DNA from: Bradyrhizobiaceae bacterium
GTDB taxonomy: Bacteria > Pseudomonadota > Alphaproteobacteria > Rhizobiales > Xanthobacteraceae
Length of the DNA: 64,000 nucleotides
Direction of reading: 5' to 3'
Assembly: GCA_020853885.1 (NCBI GenBank)
Contig: JADYXZ010000019.1
Location: 62,001-126,000 of the forward strand
Shown here: piece after piece, positions 16,085 through 24,817 of the stretch
Numbering within the stretch: position 1 is the stretch's first letter
Layout: the number at the start of each line of letters is the position of its first letter
Position numbers and translations under genes: made by a program
The notes under the pieces: generated by a model
Databases searched by the model: none
Told to the model about the DNA's origin: nothing
The model's input: only the letters and a program-made list of their open reading frames with translations

Positions 16085-19000
16085 ATGACCATCTCCAGCA
16101 TCACATTCTCCCTGATCCTGTGGGGGCTGGCGCAGCTGTTGCGGTTTACCGCACGCCGCTATCCGCAATTCCGCGCCCGCCTGCGCGAGCATGATCTGGT
16201 GGCGCAAATCGTAGCGCGCGACGAGCGGTGCGGCCGCTGGTTCCAGCTCCGCAACGGCCGGATCAGCTCCGGCCGCGGCCTGCATCCGAAACCGGACATC
16301 ACGCTCGGCTTCAAGACCGCAAAGCTCGGCGTCCAGCTGCTGATGCCGCCGATCAACTGGCTCAACCAGATCAACGCCCAGAAGGATTTCAACCTGACCG
16401 TCGAGGGATCGGACGGGTTGGTGAACTGGTTCGCGCAGACGTTGATGCTGACCCAGACCATCGGCTGGAAGTTCGGCATCCGCATGCCGGATGGCTCCAC
16501 CCGTTATTGCAACATGGCGAACGGCGGGCCGCTCTTCGTCTATGTCAAGGACGGCAAGATCATCCGCACTACGCCAATTGAATTCGACGACAGCGATACG
16601 CAACCGTGGACCATCGAGGCGCGGGGAATAAAGCTGACGCCGCCGCGCAAGACCACGCTTGCCCCGCACGGGCAGAACAGCAAGTCGATGATCTATTCGC
16701 CGGACCGCTTGCTCTATCCGATGAAGCGGGTGGACTTCGATCCGAACGGTGAGCGCAACGTGCAGAACCGTGGCAAGTCGGGCTACGTGCGCATCTCCTG
16801 GGACGAGGCGCTCGACATCGTCGCGAACGAGATCAAGCGCGTGAAGCGCAACTACGGTCCCGGCGCCATGGCGGTGGCGCACGGCTCGCACCACACCTGG
16901 GGCAATATCGGCTATTATCTTTCGGCGCTGCATCGCTTCCGCAACGCCATCGGTCACACGCCCGTCCATCACAATCCCGACAGCTGGGAAGGCTGGTACT
17001 GGGGCGCGTCGCACCATTGGGGTTACACGCTGCGCGTCGGTCAGTCGGAGACCTACGGCACCGTCGAGGACTGCCTGCAGAATTGCGAGATGGTCGTGTT
17101 CTGGGCGGCCGACCCCGAGACCACCTCGGGCTCCTACGGCTCGCAGGAAGGCACTGTGCGCCGCCAGTGGCTGAAGAAGCTCGGGATCAAGGTCGTTCAC
17201 ATCGATCCCTATTACAATTCGTCGGCGCAATTCCTGCCCGGCAAGTGGCTGTGCCCGAAGCCGACCACTTCGCCCGCGCTCGCCATGGCGATCGCCTACG
17301 TCTGGATCGACGAAGGTCTCTACGACAAGGATTACGTCTCCACCCACACCGTCGGCTTCGACGCGTGGAAAGCCTACATCATGGGCGAGGAGGACGGGAT
17401 TCCGAAGACGCCGGAATGGCAGGAGAAGGAAACCGGCGTTCCCGCCAAGGATATCCGCGCGCTGGCCCGCGAATGGGCGAGCAAGCGCACCTATCTTGCG
17501 CCCGGCGGCTGGGGCAACGGTCACGGCGGCGCCTGCCGCAACCAGACCGGCATCCAATGGGCGCGCACCATGGTCTGCCTGATCGCGATGCAGGGCCTCG
17601 GCAAGCCCGGCGTCAACATGGGCAATCTGCAATGGGGTTGCCCGGTCGACCTGAACTTCTATTTCCCCGGCTATGCCGAAGGCGGCATGTCGGGCGACAT
17701 CGAAGGCACCTCGATGTCGGTCGAGCTGTATCAGCGCATGCCGCAGCTGCCGACCATGAACACGCCGCTGCAGAAGATCCCGCGCATCTTCCTTCCCGAA
17801 GCGATCGCTGACGGCAAGGCGGAAGGCTATCTCTGGAACGGCAAGTCGATCGAGCACCAGTTCGCGAAGTTCACCTATCCGGCTGCGGGCCACGCGCCTT
17901 GCCGTATGCTCTACAAGTACGGCGGCTCGGCCATCGCCACGATGAACAACACGAACCGCCATGTGCGCATGTACCAGTCGCCGAACCTCGAGTTCGTCGT
18001 GAATCAGTCGATCTGGTTCGAGGGCGAGGCGAAGTTCGCCGATGTCATCCTGCCGGCCTGCACCAATTTCGAGCGTGTCGACATCAGTGAATGGGCGGCG
18101 CTCGGCGGCTACGGCCATCACGGCCAGCAGCAGCTCAATCACCGCGTCATCGTCTTCCAGGCGCCGGCGATCGAGCCGCTCGGCGAATCGAAATCCGATT
18201 TCTGGATTTTCAACGAGCTCTGCAAGCGCTTCGGGCTTGCGAACTACTTCTCCGAGGGCATCAACGAGGTCGACTGGGTGAAACGACAGTTCGATGCGTC
18301 CGATCTGCCCAAGTATATTTCGTGGAAGAAGTTCATCCGCCGCGGCTACTTCGTCGTCCCCACCGAGAAGGAGCACCTGCGCGCGCCGGTGTCGTTCCGC
18401 TGGTTCTGGGAGAACCGCGCCAAGGACGTTCCCGAGCCGCTGCCGCTGCCGTCCGATTATTCGGGCGAGTATCTGCGCGGCCTGCAGACGCAGTCGGGCA
18501 AGCTCGAGTTCGAATGCAGCAGCCTGAAGCGGTTCAAGGACCCCGAGCGCCCGCCGGTGGTCAAGTACGAGCCATCTTGGGAGGGGCCGCATTCAACGGA
18601 GCTTTACGCGCGCTATCCGCTGCAACTGCTGACGCCGCATTGCAAGTACAGCTTCCACACCCAGGGCGACGGCAAGGACAGCTTCATCCTCAATATCGAG
18701 GATCATCGGGTCCTGATCGACGGCTATTACTACTGGACCCTGCGCCTGAACGAGGAGGACGCCGCCGAACGCGGCATCCGCAAGCACGATCTGGTCAAGG
18801 TTTATAACGACCGCGGAGCCGTGCTGTGCGCCGCGGTGCCGACGCAACGCCTGCCGCGCGGAGTCTGCCACGGTTACGAATCCTCGGCGGTCTATGACCC
18901 GATGGGCGAGCCGGGCAAGTCGGTCGACCGCGGCGGCTGCCTCAATCTGCTCACCCCCGAACGGACGCAGACGAAGTCGACCCATTCGCTCGCCGGCGCG

Positions 19001-19129
19001 CAGGCGCTGGTCGAGGTGGAGCTCTGGGACGGGCGCACCGAGTACATGTCCGAGGTGTTCGCGCGGATGAGCAAGGAGAAGGAAGCGGCGCAGGCCGTGG
19101 CGGCGCGGGCGCTCGAGCCCGCAAAGTAA
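16085..19129 (+). CDS. Transhydroxylase/resorcinol-hydroxylase-type molybdenum enzyme, large subunit, with N-terminal SCP2-like domain
   Basis: 1014 residues. From about residue 145 ('[16 protein letters not shown]') to the end it aligns with the Pelobacter acidigallici pyrogallol transhydroxylase alpha subunit. Residues reported as catalytic there are conserved: His144 at H269 ('GSHHTWGN'), Asp174 and Mo-ligand Ser175 at D299-S300 ('HNPDSWEGW'), and Tyr404 at Y530 ('FPGYAEGG'). As in that subunit, no Fe-S cysteine motif is present. Residues 1-140 are extra: a hydrophobic start and a stretch '[18 protein letters not shown]...[15 protein letters not shown]' resembling SCP2 lipid-binding domains. 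Related enzymes hydroxylate or transhydroxylate phenols without oxygen (pyrogallol, resorcinol, 3,5-dihydroxybenzoate); the substrate here is unknown. The small subunit is encoded at 20031-20873, after two cupins. No strong ribosome-binding site precedes the ATG. Confidence 0.88.
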   Translation: MTISSITFSLILWGLAQLLRFTARRYPQFRARLREHDLVAQIVARDERCGRWFQLRNGRISSGRGLHPKPDITLGFKTAKLGVQLLMPPINWLNQINAQKDFNLTVEGSDGLVNWFAQTLMLTQTIGWKFGIRMPDGSTRYCNMANGGPLFVYVKDGKIIRTTPIEFDDSDTQPWTIEARGIKLTPPRKTTLAPHGQNSKSMIYSPDRLLYPMKRVDFDPNGERNVQNRGKSGYVRISWDEALDIVANEIKRVKRNYGPGAMAVAHGSHHTWGNIGYYLSALHRFRNAIGHTPVHHNPDSWEGWYWGASHHWGYTLRVGQSETYGTVEDCLQNCEMVVFWAADPETTSGSYGSQEGTVRRQWLKKLGIKVVHIDPYYNSSAQFLPGKWLCPKPTTSPALAMAIAYVWIDEGLYDKDYVSTHTVGFDAWKAYIMGEEDGIPKTPEWQEKETGVPAKDIRALAREWASKRTYLAPGGWGNGHGGACRNQTGIQWARTMVCLIAMQGLGKPGVNMGNLQWGCPVDLNFYFPGYAEGGMSGDIEGTSMSVELYQRMPQLPTMNTPLQKIPRIFLPEAIADGKAEGYLWNGKSIEHQFAKFTYPAAGHAPCRMLYKYGGSAIATMNNTNRHVRMYQSPNLEFVVNQSIWFEGEAKFADVILPACTNFERVDISEWAALGGYGHHGQQQLNHRVIVFQAPAIEPLGESKSDFWIFNELCKRFGLANYFSEGINEVDWVKRQFDASDLPKYISWKKFIRRGYFVVPTEKEHLRAPVSFRWFWENRAKDVPEPLPLPSDYSGEYLRGLQTQSGKLEFECSSLKRFKDPERPPVVKYEPSWEGPHSTELYARYPLQLLTPHCKYSFHTQGDGKDSFILNIEDHRVLIDGYYYWTLRLNEEDAAERGIRKHDLVKVYNDRGAVLCAAVPTQRLPRGVCHGYESSAVYDPMGEPGKSVDRGGCLNLLTPERTQTKSTHSLAGAQALVEVELWDGRTEYMSEVFARMSKEKEAAQAVAARALEPAK

Positions 19130-19191
19130 GACCGAACGAAGCCGTCCGACACCGGAATTGCGCGGCGGAAGCAAATAGAGGAGTGAACTGA

Positions 19192-19605
19192 ATGGCCTAC
19201 GTCTTCAAGGAGAACGAGCTCCCGTCGCTGATCGACGCCAAGGGAGCGCGCGAACGCATCTTCTTCGTCAATCAGGAGCTCGCCAATATCGACGACATGC
19301 TGGCGGGCGTCATGCACTACAAGGATGGTGCCGCGTCGCCGCTGCATCTGCACAAGAACTGCGAGCACTTCTACTTCATCATCAGCGGCAAGGCGACGGT
19401 CGAGTCCGATGAAGGCGTTCGGCCGGTCGGGCCGGGCGATATGGTCTTCATTCCTGCGGAAGAGAAGCATCGCCTGCGCGCGCTCGAGCCGCTCTTCTAT
19501 TTCGAGTTCCAGGCGCCAAACCGGTTCAAGACGACGATCCTCGAAGGCACGGACGACGACCTGCGCTGGGAGCGCAAAGACGGTCGCGTTTGGGTTCAGA
19601 CCTGA
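19192..19605 (+). CDS. Cupin-domain protein 1 in the transhydroxylase-type operon
   Basis: 137 residues forming one cupin. Motif 1 reads 'SPLHLHKNCEHFYFIISGKA' with two His, a further His and a Glu as candidate metal ligands; motif 2 follows as 'GPGDMVFIPAEEKHRL' with His. The set of ligands is complete, so metal binding is likely. A GGAG-type site is upstream of the ATG (tagaggagtgaactga). Its place between the two subunit genes suggests a role in the same step. As I recall, in Thauera aromatica AR-1 an additional small protein is needed with the 3,5-dihydroxybenzoate hydroxylase to decarboxylate the product, which is one precedent to test. Function otherwise unassigned. Confidence 0.8.
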   Translation: MAYVFKENELPSLIDAKGARERIFFVNQELANIDDMLAGVMHYKDGAASPLHLHKNCEHFYFIISGKATVESDEGVRPVGPGDMVFIPAEEKHRLRALEPLFYFEFQAPNRFKTTILEGTDDDLRWERKDGRVWVQT

Positions 19606-19632
19606 TCGCCACCATCAGCGCGGAGAAAAACC

Positions 19633-19974
19633 ATGACGCTCACGTTTATCGACACCTCGAAATTGGCGCGCAACGCCACCGGACAAGGCGAAGTCACGGA
19701 GGTTCTGAATGAAGCGCTGTGCGGCGCCCGCAACGTGCGAGGCTCGCTGCGCTGGCTTCGTGCAGCAGAGACCTTCAGCCCCGCCGAAGACAACAAGCAC
19801 CAGCTCATCTACCTGATGGAAGGGAAGGGGCGCATTCATCTCAACGGCCGCGACTACGACGTTGAGAAGGGAGCAGGGATCTATCTCGGCCCGCGCGAGA
19901 CGGCCACGATCCAGGCGAAGGACGGGGGTTCGCTGAAGCTCTTCCATCTCGTGGTGCCGCAGATCCCGAAGTAG
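19633..19974 (+). CDS. Cupin-domain protein 2 in the transhydroxylase-type operon
   Basis: 113 residues, a second single-domain cupin. It has 'EDNKHQLIYLMEGKGRIHLNG' and 'EKGAGIYLGPRETATI'. Only one His lies in motif 1 and none in motif 2, so the usual metal site is incomplete, unlike the first cupin. It could be a binding or structural partner or use a different ligand set. Gap of 27 bases after cupin 1, with a GGAG in the gap. Function unknown. Confidence 0.75.
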   Translation: MTLTFIDTSKLARNATGQGEVTEVLNEALCGARNVRGSLRWLRAAETFSPAEDNKHQLIYLMEGKGRIHLNGRDYDVEKGAGIYLGPRETATIQAKDGGSLKLFHLVVPQIPK

Positions 19975-20030
19975 CAGGCGGAATATTCGACAGGGCGAAA
20001 GTCGCGATCGAGCATGATGTGAGACGGCCG

Positions 20031-20873
20031 ATGAAGAAATGGAACATGATCATCGACGTGGCCGAGTGCACCAATTGCAACTTGTGCACGCTCGCAAGCA
20101 TGGATGAATATGTCGACAATGCGTGGCCGGGCTACAGCGCGCCCATGCCGCGTCATGGCCACCGCTGGATCGACATCCTGCAGAAAGAGCGCGGGCAGGT
20201 GCCGGTGGTCGACGTCGCCTACGTGCCGACGATGTGCAACCATTGCGACGACGCGCCGTGCATGAAGGCCGACAAGGTCGGCGCGGTCCGCAAGCGTGCG
20301 GATGGGATCGTGGTCATCGACCCGGAGAAGGCAAAAGGCCAACGGCATCTCGTCGATGCATGTCCGTACGGTCATATCTGGTGGAACGACGAGCTCGATC
20401 TGCCGCAGGCATGGCCGTTCGATGCGCACCTTCTCGATCAGGGATGGCCGCACCCGCGCGGCCATCAGTCCTGCCCAACCGGGGCGATGCGCGCCATCCA
20501 GTGCGAAGACGAGGAAATGACCCGGCTCGCGCGCGAGGAAAACCTCGAAGTGCTCAAACCGGAGCTCGGTACGAAGCCGCGGATTTATTACAAGAATCTG
20601 TGGCGCTTCACGAAATGCTTCATCACCGGAACCGTTTCCGTGAAGGCAAATAATGTGATCGACTGCGTGGAGAGCGCGCAGGTGAAGCTGGTGAAGGACG
20701 GCGCCCTGGTTGCGGAGACGGCCACCGACAATTACGGAGATTTCCAGTTCGACAAGCTGGACGAGGGATCGGGCCGCTATGTCGTCGAAATCCGCTTCGG
20801 CGAGATGAGCAAGGCGGTCGAGGCAACGCTCGGAGCCAGCATCAATCTCGGAGAGATTCGTCTCCCGGCGTGA
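20031..20873 (+). CDS. Transhydroxylase/resorcinol-hydroxylase-type iron-sulfur small subunit
   Basis: 280 residues from ATG 20031 (GTG 20019 would add four). It matches the Pelobacter transhydroxylase beta subunit over its whole length: a ferredoxin-like part, 'ELGTKPRIYYKNLWRF', and a C-terminal Ig-like domain ('VESAQVKLVKDG' to the end). The Fe-S cysteines visible are C13, C16, C19 in 'CTNCNLC', C69, C72, C77 in 'CNHCDDAPC', C111 in 'ACPYG' and C148 in 'SCPTG': eight, enough for two [4Fe-4S] clusters. The Pelobacter protein has twelve cysteines for three clusters; S23 and the 'QAWPFD' segment here replace four of them. Partner of the large subunit at 16085-19129. Confidence 0.87.
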   Translation: MKKWNMIIDVAECTNCNLCTLASMDEYVDNAWPGYSAPMPRHGHRWIDILQKERGQVPVVDVAYVPTMCNHCDDAPCMKADKVGAVRKRADGIVVIDPEKAKGQRHLVDACPYGHIWWNDELDLPQAWPFDAHLLDQGWPHPRGHQSCPTGAMRAIQCEDEEMTRLAREENLEVLKPELGTKPRIYYKNLWRFTKCFITGTVSVKANNVIDCVESAQVKLVKDGALVAETATDNYGDFQFDKLDEGSGRYVVEIRFGEMSKAVEATLGASINLGEIRLPA

Positions 20874-20880
20874 GCGCGCG

Positions 20881-21558
20881 TCACGCTGAAAAGTCGCCCG
20901 CTTCCCTGCGAAAGCCGCCCTCGGCTTCGGGGGCGTCCGACACTAATTTGGGATAGAGCAACAGGAAGTCGCTGAGGATGGCCTCGAAGGGGACATCCGG
21001 AAACGCGCCGCGCCACTCCACATATTCCATTCGCCGCCGGCCTTCCGCGTCGAACGGGTGGAACAGGGAGTCGGTCTGTCCGTCGAACTCGAGCGGCACG
21101 AGGCCCGCGCGTTCGCAGACCGCCTGATCGAAGGCCGGGGTCGCCTTTATCCAGCGGCCATCGATGTACAGTTCGGCGTAGGAATGCCAGCAGAACAGGT
21201 CTGTCTGCATGAGTTCCCGCAGTCTGCGCGAGCTGATGTGGTTGATCACGTCGGCGTAGCCCACGCGGGCGGGAATGCCGACCGTACGGCAGCTTGCGGC
21301 GAGCAAGGCCGCCTTGCCGACGCAGAATCCCCGCCCTGCGGAAAGCACGCCGCTCGCGGAGAAGTTGGCCGGATCCCTGTAATCGATGTACATGTCATAG
21401 GGAATGCTGTCGCGCACTGCATAGTAGAGCGCGACCGCCCGGTCGATGGCCGTATTCGAGCCTGCGATAGCGCCGCGCGCGAACTCGATCACCGAAGGAT
21501 GTGCGGAATCGATGAACCGGCCGGACTGCAGGAATGCGCTGGTTTCGTCTTGCGGCAT
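20881..21558 (-). CDS. Transglutaminase-like cysteine protease-fold protein
   Basis: 225 residues with the transglutaminase-core triad pattern: Cys in 'GRGFCVGKAALLAASCRTVGIPARVG', His in 'WHSYAELYIDGRWIKATPAFD' and the following Asp. Such bacterial proteins are often peptidases or amide-transfer enzymes of unknown substrate. No signal peptide is apparent. It is the last gene of the leftward nir unit and converges with the small-subunit gene seven bases away. Whether it takes part in haem d1 or nitrite reductase biogenesis is unknown. Confidence 0.8.
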   Translation of the reverse strand: MPQDETSAFLQSGRFIDSAHPSVIEFARGAIAGSNTAIDRAVALYYAVRDSIPYDMYIDYRDPANFSASGVLSAGRGFCVGKAALLAASCRTVGIPARVGYADVINHISSRRLRELMQTDLFCWHSYAELYIDGRWIKATPAFDQAVCERAGLVPLEFDGQTDSLFHPFDAEGRRRMEYVEWRGAFPDVPFEAILSDFLLLYPKLVSDAPEAEGGFRREAGDFSA

Positions 21559-21575
21559 GAAATCTTCGATCCTTT

Positions 21576-22457
21576 TCAGGCAGCGCCCTTGCGCTCGTGG
21601 AACAACGCCGTGAGTCCTTCGCGGTAAGTCGGAAACTGCAGCTCCACGCCGAGTTCCGACTTGATCTTTGCGTTCTTCACCCGCTTTCGCTCGGCATAGA
21701 AGGTCAAGGCGAACGGCGACAGCGTGCGCCGGGCTTCCGCGAACGGCACTTCGGGCGGCGGCTCGAAGCCCAGCAACTTTGCCGCAAAGACGACGGGATC
21801 GCCAGCCGGAGTCGGCTCGTCGTCGGCCACATTGAAGATGCCCGATGCGCGGCGCTGGAAAGCGGCATCGATCGTGCGCGCAATGTCCGCAACGTGAATG
21901 CGATTGAATACCTGCCCCGGGTTGTTGATCCGCCGTGCGACCCCTTGCTGTACGGTCACCAGTGAATTGCGCCCCGGCCCGTAAATTCCGGCGAGGCGCA
22001 GGATCGCGACCGGCACTCCCTTGCGAGCCCCGAAAGCTTGCCAGGCCCGTTCGGCCTCGAGCCGCTGCAGGTTTCGCTCAAGGCTCGACCAGCGCTCGCT
22101 CTCTTCGTCCAGCCATGCGTCGCTGTCTCCATAGACGCCGATAGTCGACAGGTAAACGACCGATTGCAGGTTCGGCGCTTGCAATAATGCGTCGCCGCAT
22201 GCGGCAAGCACCGGATCGCTGGTTTCATCCGGGGCGGCGGTCATCAGGATATCGGTAGCGGCAGCAATGGCGGCATTGAAATCCGGCGACGACAGGTCGA
22301 ACGGGGTGGTCGTCAGCCAGGGGTGGTCGCCGGCAATGGGGCCGGGACTGCGCTGCTGGCCGCGGACGGTGCCGAAAACGCGCTGGAAGCGATCATGGTA
22401 TGCGGCGGCGTAATGCTGCGCCGTGTAACCAAAACCGAAGCAGAGCAAAGTCCTCAT
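21576..22457 (-). CDS. NAD(P)-dependent epimerase/SDR family protein (YeeZ-like)
   Basis: 293 residues. The N-terminal 'LLCFGFGYTAQ' is a glycine-rich nucleotide-binding motif. 'VYLSTIGVYGD' and 'ILRLAGIYGPGRNSL' are typical of extended/atypical SDRs, and 'IFNVADDEPTPAGDPVVFAAKLLG' of the YeeZ-like group. The reaction is unknown. It sits between the chelatase and the transglutaminase-like gene at the distal end of the nir genes, with a gap of 6 bases to the chelatase and 17 to the transglutaminase-like gene, so it is very likely co-transcribed. Confidence 0.8.
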   Translation of the reverse strand: MRTLLCFGFGYTAQHYAAAYHDRFQRVFGTVRGQQRSPGPIAGDHPWLTTTPFDLSSPDFNAAIAAATDILMTAAPDETSDPVLAACGDALLQAPNLQSVVYLSTIGVYGDSDAWLDEESERWSSLERNLQRLEAERAWQAFGARKGVPVAILRLAGIYGPGRNSLVTVQQGVARRINNPGQVFNRIHVADIARTIDAAFQRRASGIFNVADDEPTPAGDPVVFAAKLLGFEPPPEVPFAEARRTLSPFALTFYAERKRVKNAKIKSELGVELQFPTYREGLTALFHERKGAA

Positions 22458-22463
22458 TACAGA

Positions 22464-23285
22464 TCACCTGAGCGCGCCAATTGGATCGAGCGTGGATACC
22501 TGATCGGACTTAGCACCGCCCGCCTCAACGCGCATCAAGGCCGCGGCGACAACGTCCGCGACTTCCGGCCAGGTCCCCAGGTTGCCGATGAAGATCGGAT
22601 CGTGGCGGCCCAGCGCGGCGATGACGCGGGGTACGTCGCCGCCGCCATGCAGTCCCTCGCTCATGAACAGCCCGGCGATGATGAGCGGGCCGGCCGCATC
22701 GGCACAGGCTTCGGCGAGCGACGGTTCCTGCTCGAGATACGCGCATTTGACTTCGCGGAAGCGCGCGCACGCCGCGAGCTGACGGGCAAGATTTTCGGTC
22801 GCCGTCTGGGATGCGGCGCCGCGGTGTGAGCCGTGCGCGAGCAGGATCAGCGTTGCCTGATCCGGCATGATTCCTCGCGCCTTCGCGGCGGCCTCGGCCT
22901 TGGCGGCTACCAGCGGAGCCAATGCCGGATCGAGACCGAGTGGCGACAACATACGGATCTGGCGCAAGCGCGGTGTCCCCGCGGTGTGCAGAAGCTCGCG
23001 CAGCCGCTGGCGGCCGAAATAGCCGTCGGCAAGAAAAAGCGGATAGACGCTGACCGTGTCGGCCGCGATCGCCGCAAGTGCGGCGGGAATGGACGGCATG
23101 CCGTTGAGGAAGCCATAGCCGATCTCGGGCGCGATGCCGCGCGCCGCAAGCGCCGCCGCGATATGCGCGACGCGATGATTGCCGGCCTCGGCGTGCCGCT
23201 CCCCGTGCGCGGCAAGCAGAATGGCATCCTGCCGCGTCGGCCTCGTCAGTGGCTGGTGCCGTCCGAGAAGGTGATCTTGTTCCAT
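22464..23285 (-). CDS. CbiX/SirB-type sirohydrochlorin chelatase-like protein
   Basis: 273 residues with two chelatase half-domains, each starting with the class II chelatase motif: 'AILLAAHGERH' and 'LILLAHGSHRGA'; 'LFLADGYFG' and 'GLFMSEGLHGGGDVP' are the paired second motifs. The family inserts Co or Fe into sirohydrochlorin. Haem d1 synthesis passes through sirohaem, and NirE encoded upstream makes precorrin-2, so an iron chelatase role here fits well; this is inferred. The first 40 bases overlap the end of nirN and no alternative start exists downstream before the first motif. Confidence 0.85.
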   Translation of the reverse strand: MEQDHLLGRHQPLTRPTRQDAILLAAHGERHAEAGNHRVAHIAAALAARGIAPEIGYGFLNGMPSIPAALAAIAADTVSVYPLFLADGYFGRQRLRELLHTAGTPRLRQIRMLSPLGLDPALAPLVAAKAEAAAKARGIMPDQATLILLAHGSHRGAASQTATENLARQLAACARFREVKCAYLEQEPSLAEACADAAGPLIIAGLFMSEGLHGGGDVPRVIAALGRHDPIFIGNLGTWPEVADVVAAALMRVEAGGAKSDQVSTLDPIGALR

Positions 23286-24817
23286 ACGTTGTACTTGCCC
23301 GAGGGGCGCGACATGGGAATCCGTTTGACCTCCGCGAACGTCACCGCGTCATAGACGACGAGCGCGCCTTCGTTCTCCCACACCGACACGAGGGCGTGGC
23401 GCCCGTTGCGGTCGAACTCGACATGGGCGGCCGTCTTGCCTGGCTCCGGCGTCAGCATGCGCACGAGCTGGAGCGTCTGCTTGTCGATGATGGCGAGCGT
23501 GTCCTTGCGCGGGCCAAGCATGCCGTCGGTCCATACGAACGGCGTGTTTTCGTGGCTGCGCATGAAGAACCCGGGACCCGGCGTGTCGATGTCCGCGAGC
23601 AGCGACCAGTCGTCGAGCGCGAGGACGCTCACCTTGGCGTTCTTCAGGTGTGGCGTCGCCATCACCGGCCGCCCGTTCCGCTGCCAGGCGATGCCCGAGC
23701 CCAGATGCGGCAGGCCGGGAATCTGCAGCCGCTTGATGTCCCGCCCGACATTGAGGTTGACGACGATGGCGTTGCCTTCGCGCGCCGAGCCGATGAGATG
23801 GCGATAGGGCGGGTCGAAGAAGAAGTCGTCGAGCGGCTCGGGCACTTCGATGCGGCGGAGCGCGAACAGCCCGCGGTCCGCTGGCAGGCCTTCGACCATG
23901 CCCGTCTCGTGCGAATGGACGAGGCCGGTATAAACCGAGGGCGCGTTGGGATCGGTGGCGATCTCCCAGATTTCGGGCACGTCCTTGAGCGCGGCAATGA
24001 ACGAGTTGCGCGGCCGCGCCTGATACACCGCGGAAACCCGCGAAGATCGGCCCCGCAGGTCCTTGACCGGAAAGATCTTCGCGACCGACAGGTCTTCGCT
24101 CGACAGGATCACCAGGCTGTGCGGCAGGTAGTTGGCGACAGCGATGTAGCGGCCGTCCTGGGACAGCGCGATGTTGCGCGAATTGATTCCGGCGCGCACC
24201 TCCGCCAGCGTGGTCAGCGTCCACAGGTCGTACTTGCTCACCCAGCCGTCGCGCGACATGAAATAGACGAAGCGGCCGTCAGGCGAGAATTTCGGACCGC
24301 CATGCAGCGCAAAGCGGGTCGGGAAGCGGGCGAGCGGCACGAAGCGATCACCGTCGAGGATCGTGGCATGGTGATCGCCCGTCTCCACCACGACAAAGAG
24401 ATTCATCGGATCGGCGGCATGCTGCGGCCGCTCGATGGCCGCGGGCGCGGCGTGCAGGGCACGGCTTTCTTCGATTTCCTGCGCGCCCCAGGCTGGAATG
24501 CTGGGCAGCGGCTTCGCCACATAGGCGGCGAGCGCCGCGATCTCCTCCGGGCTGAGCGTTTCGGCGAATCCCGGCATCTGCGTCGCCTCGCGGCCGTCGG
24601 CGATGACGGAGGTGAGGCGCGGGCCCATCATCCGGCCCAGGCTTTCGGGCAGCAAGGCCGGGCCTTGCCCGCCAAGACGGTTGGCCCCGTGGCATTCGGC
24701 GCAGTGCTGGCCATAGAGAGCGGCTGCGTTCGGTCCGGCTACGGCCGGGGCGGCCGACATGGCGGCCGCAAATGCCAGCATCAGCAACCCTTCAACGAAC
24801 GGATGACGGCGCTTCAC
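23246..24817 (-). CDS. nirN: NirN, c-type cytochrome with haem d1-binding propeller
   Basis: 523 residues from GTG 24817, chosen because GAGGAG stands before it and MKRRHPFVEGLLMLAFAAAM is a signal peptide; a longer frame to 24883 lacks these. The haem c site is C39-A-E-C-H43 and the rest is an eight-bladed cytochrome d1-type propeller ('GPKFSPDGRFVYFMSRDGWVSKYDL', ending 'SGKYNVWNKITFSDGTSH'). NirN oxidises dihydro-haem d1 in the last step of cofactor synthesis in Pseudomonas aeruginosa and helps deliver it to NirS. It acts in the periplasm. It overlaps nirJ by 26 bases and the chelatase gene by 40. Confidence 0.9.
   Translation of the reverse strand: MKRRHPFVEGLLMLAFAAAMSAAPAVAGPNAAALYGQHCAECHGANRLGGQGPALLPESLGRMMGPRLTSVIADGREATQMPGFAETLSPEEIAALAAYVAKPLPSIPAWGAQEIEESRALHAAPAAIERPQHAADPMNLFVVVETGDHHATILDGDRFVPLARFPTRFALHGGPKFSPDGRFVYFMSRDGWVSKYDLWTLTTLAEVRAGINSRNIALSQDGRYIAVANYLPHSLVILSSEDLSVAKIFPVKDLRGRSSRVSAVYQARPRNSFIAALKDVPEIWEIATDPNAPSVYTGLVHSHETGMVEGLPADRGLFALRRIEVPEPLDDFFFDPPYRHLIGSAREGNAIVVNLNVGRDIKRLQIPGLPHLGSGIAWQRNGRPVMATPHLKNAKVSVLALDDWSLLADIDTPGPGFFMRSHENTPFVWTDGMLGPRKDTLAIIDKQTLQLVRMLTPEPGKTAAHVEFDRNGRHALVSVWENEGALVVYDAVTFAEVKRIPMSRPSGKYNVWNKITFSDGTSH

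Noticed and set aside
16070-18592. 840-codon minus-strand frame over the transhydroxylase-type large subunit
   Set aside because: Shadow of a gene with conserved catalytic residues; no recognisable domain.
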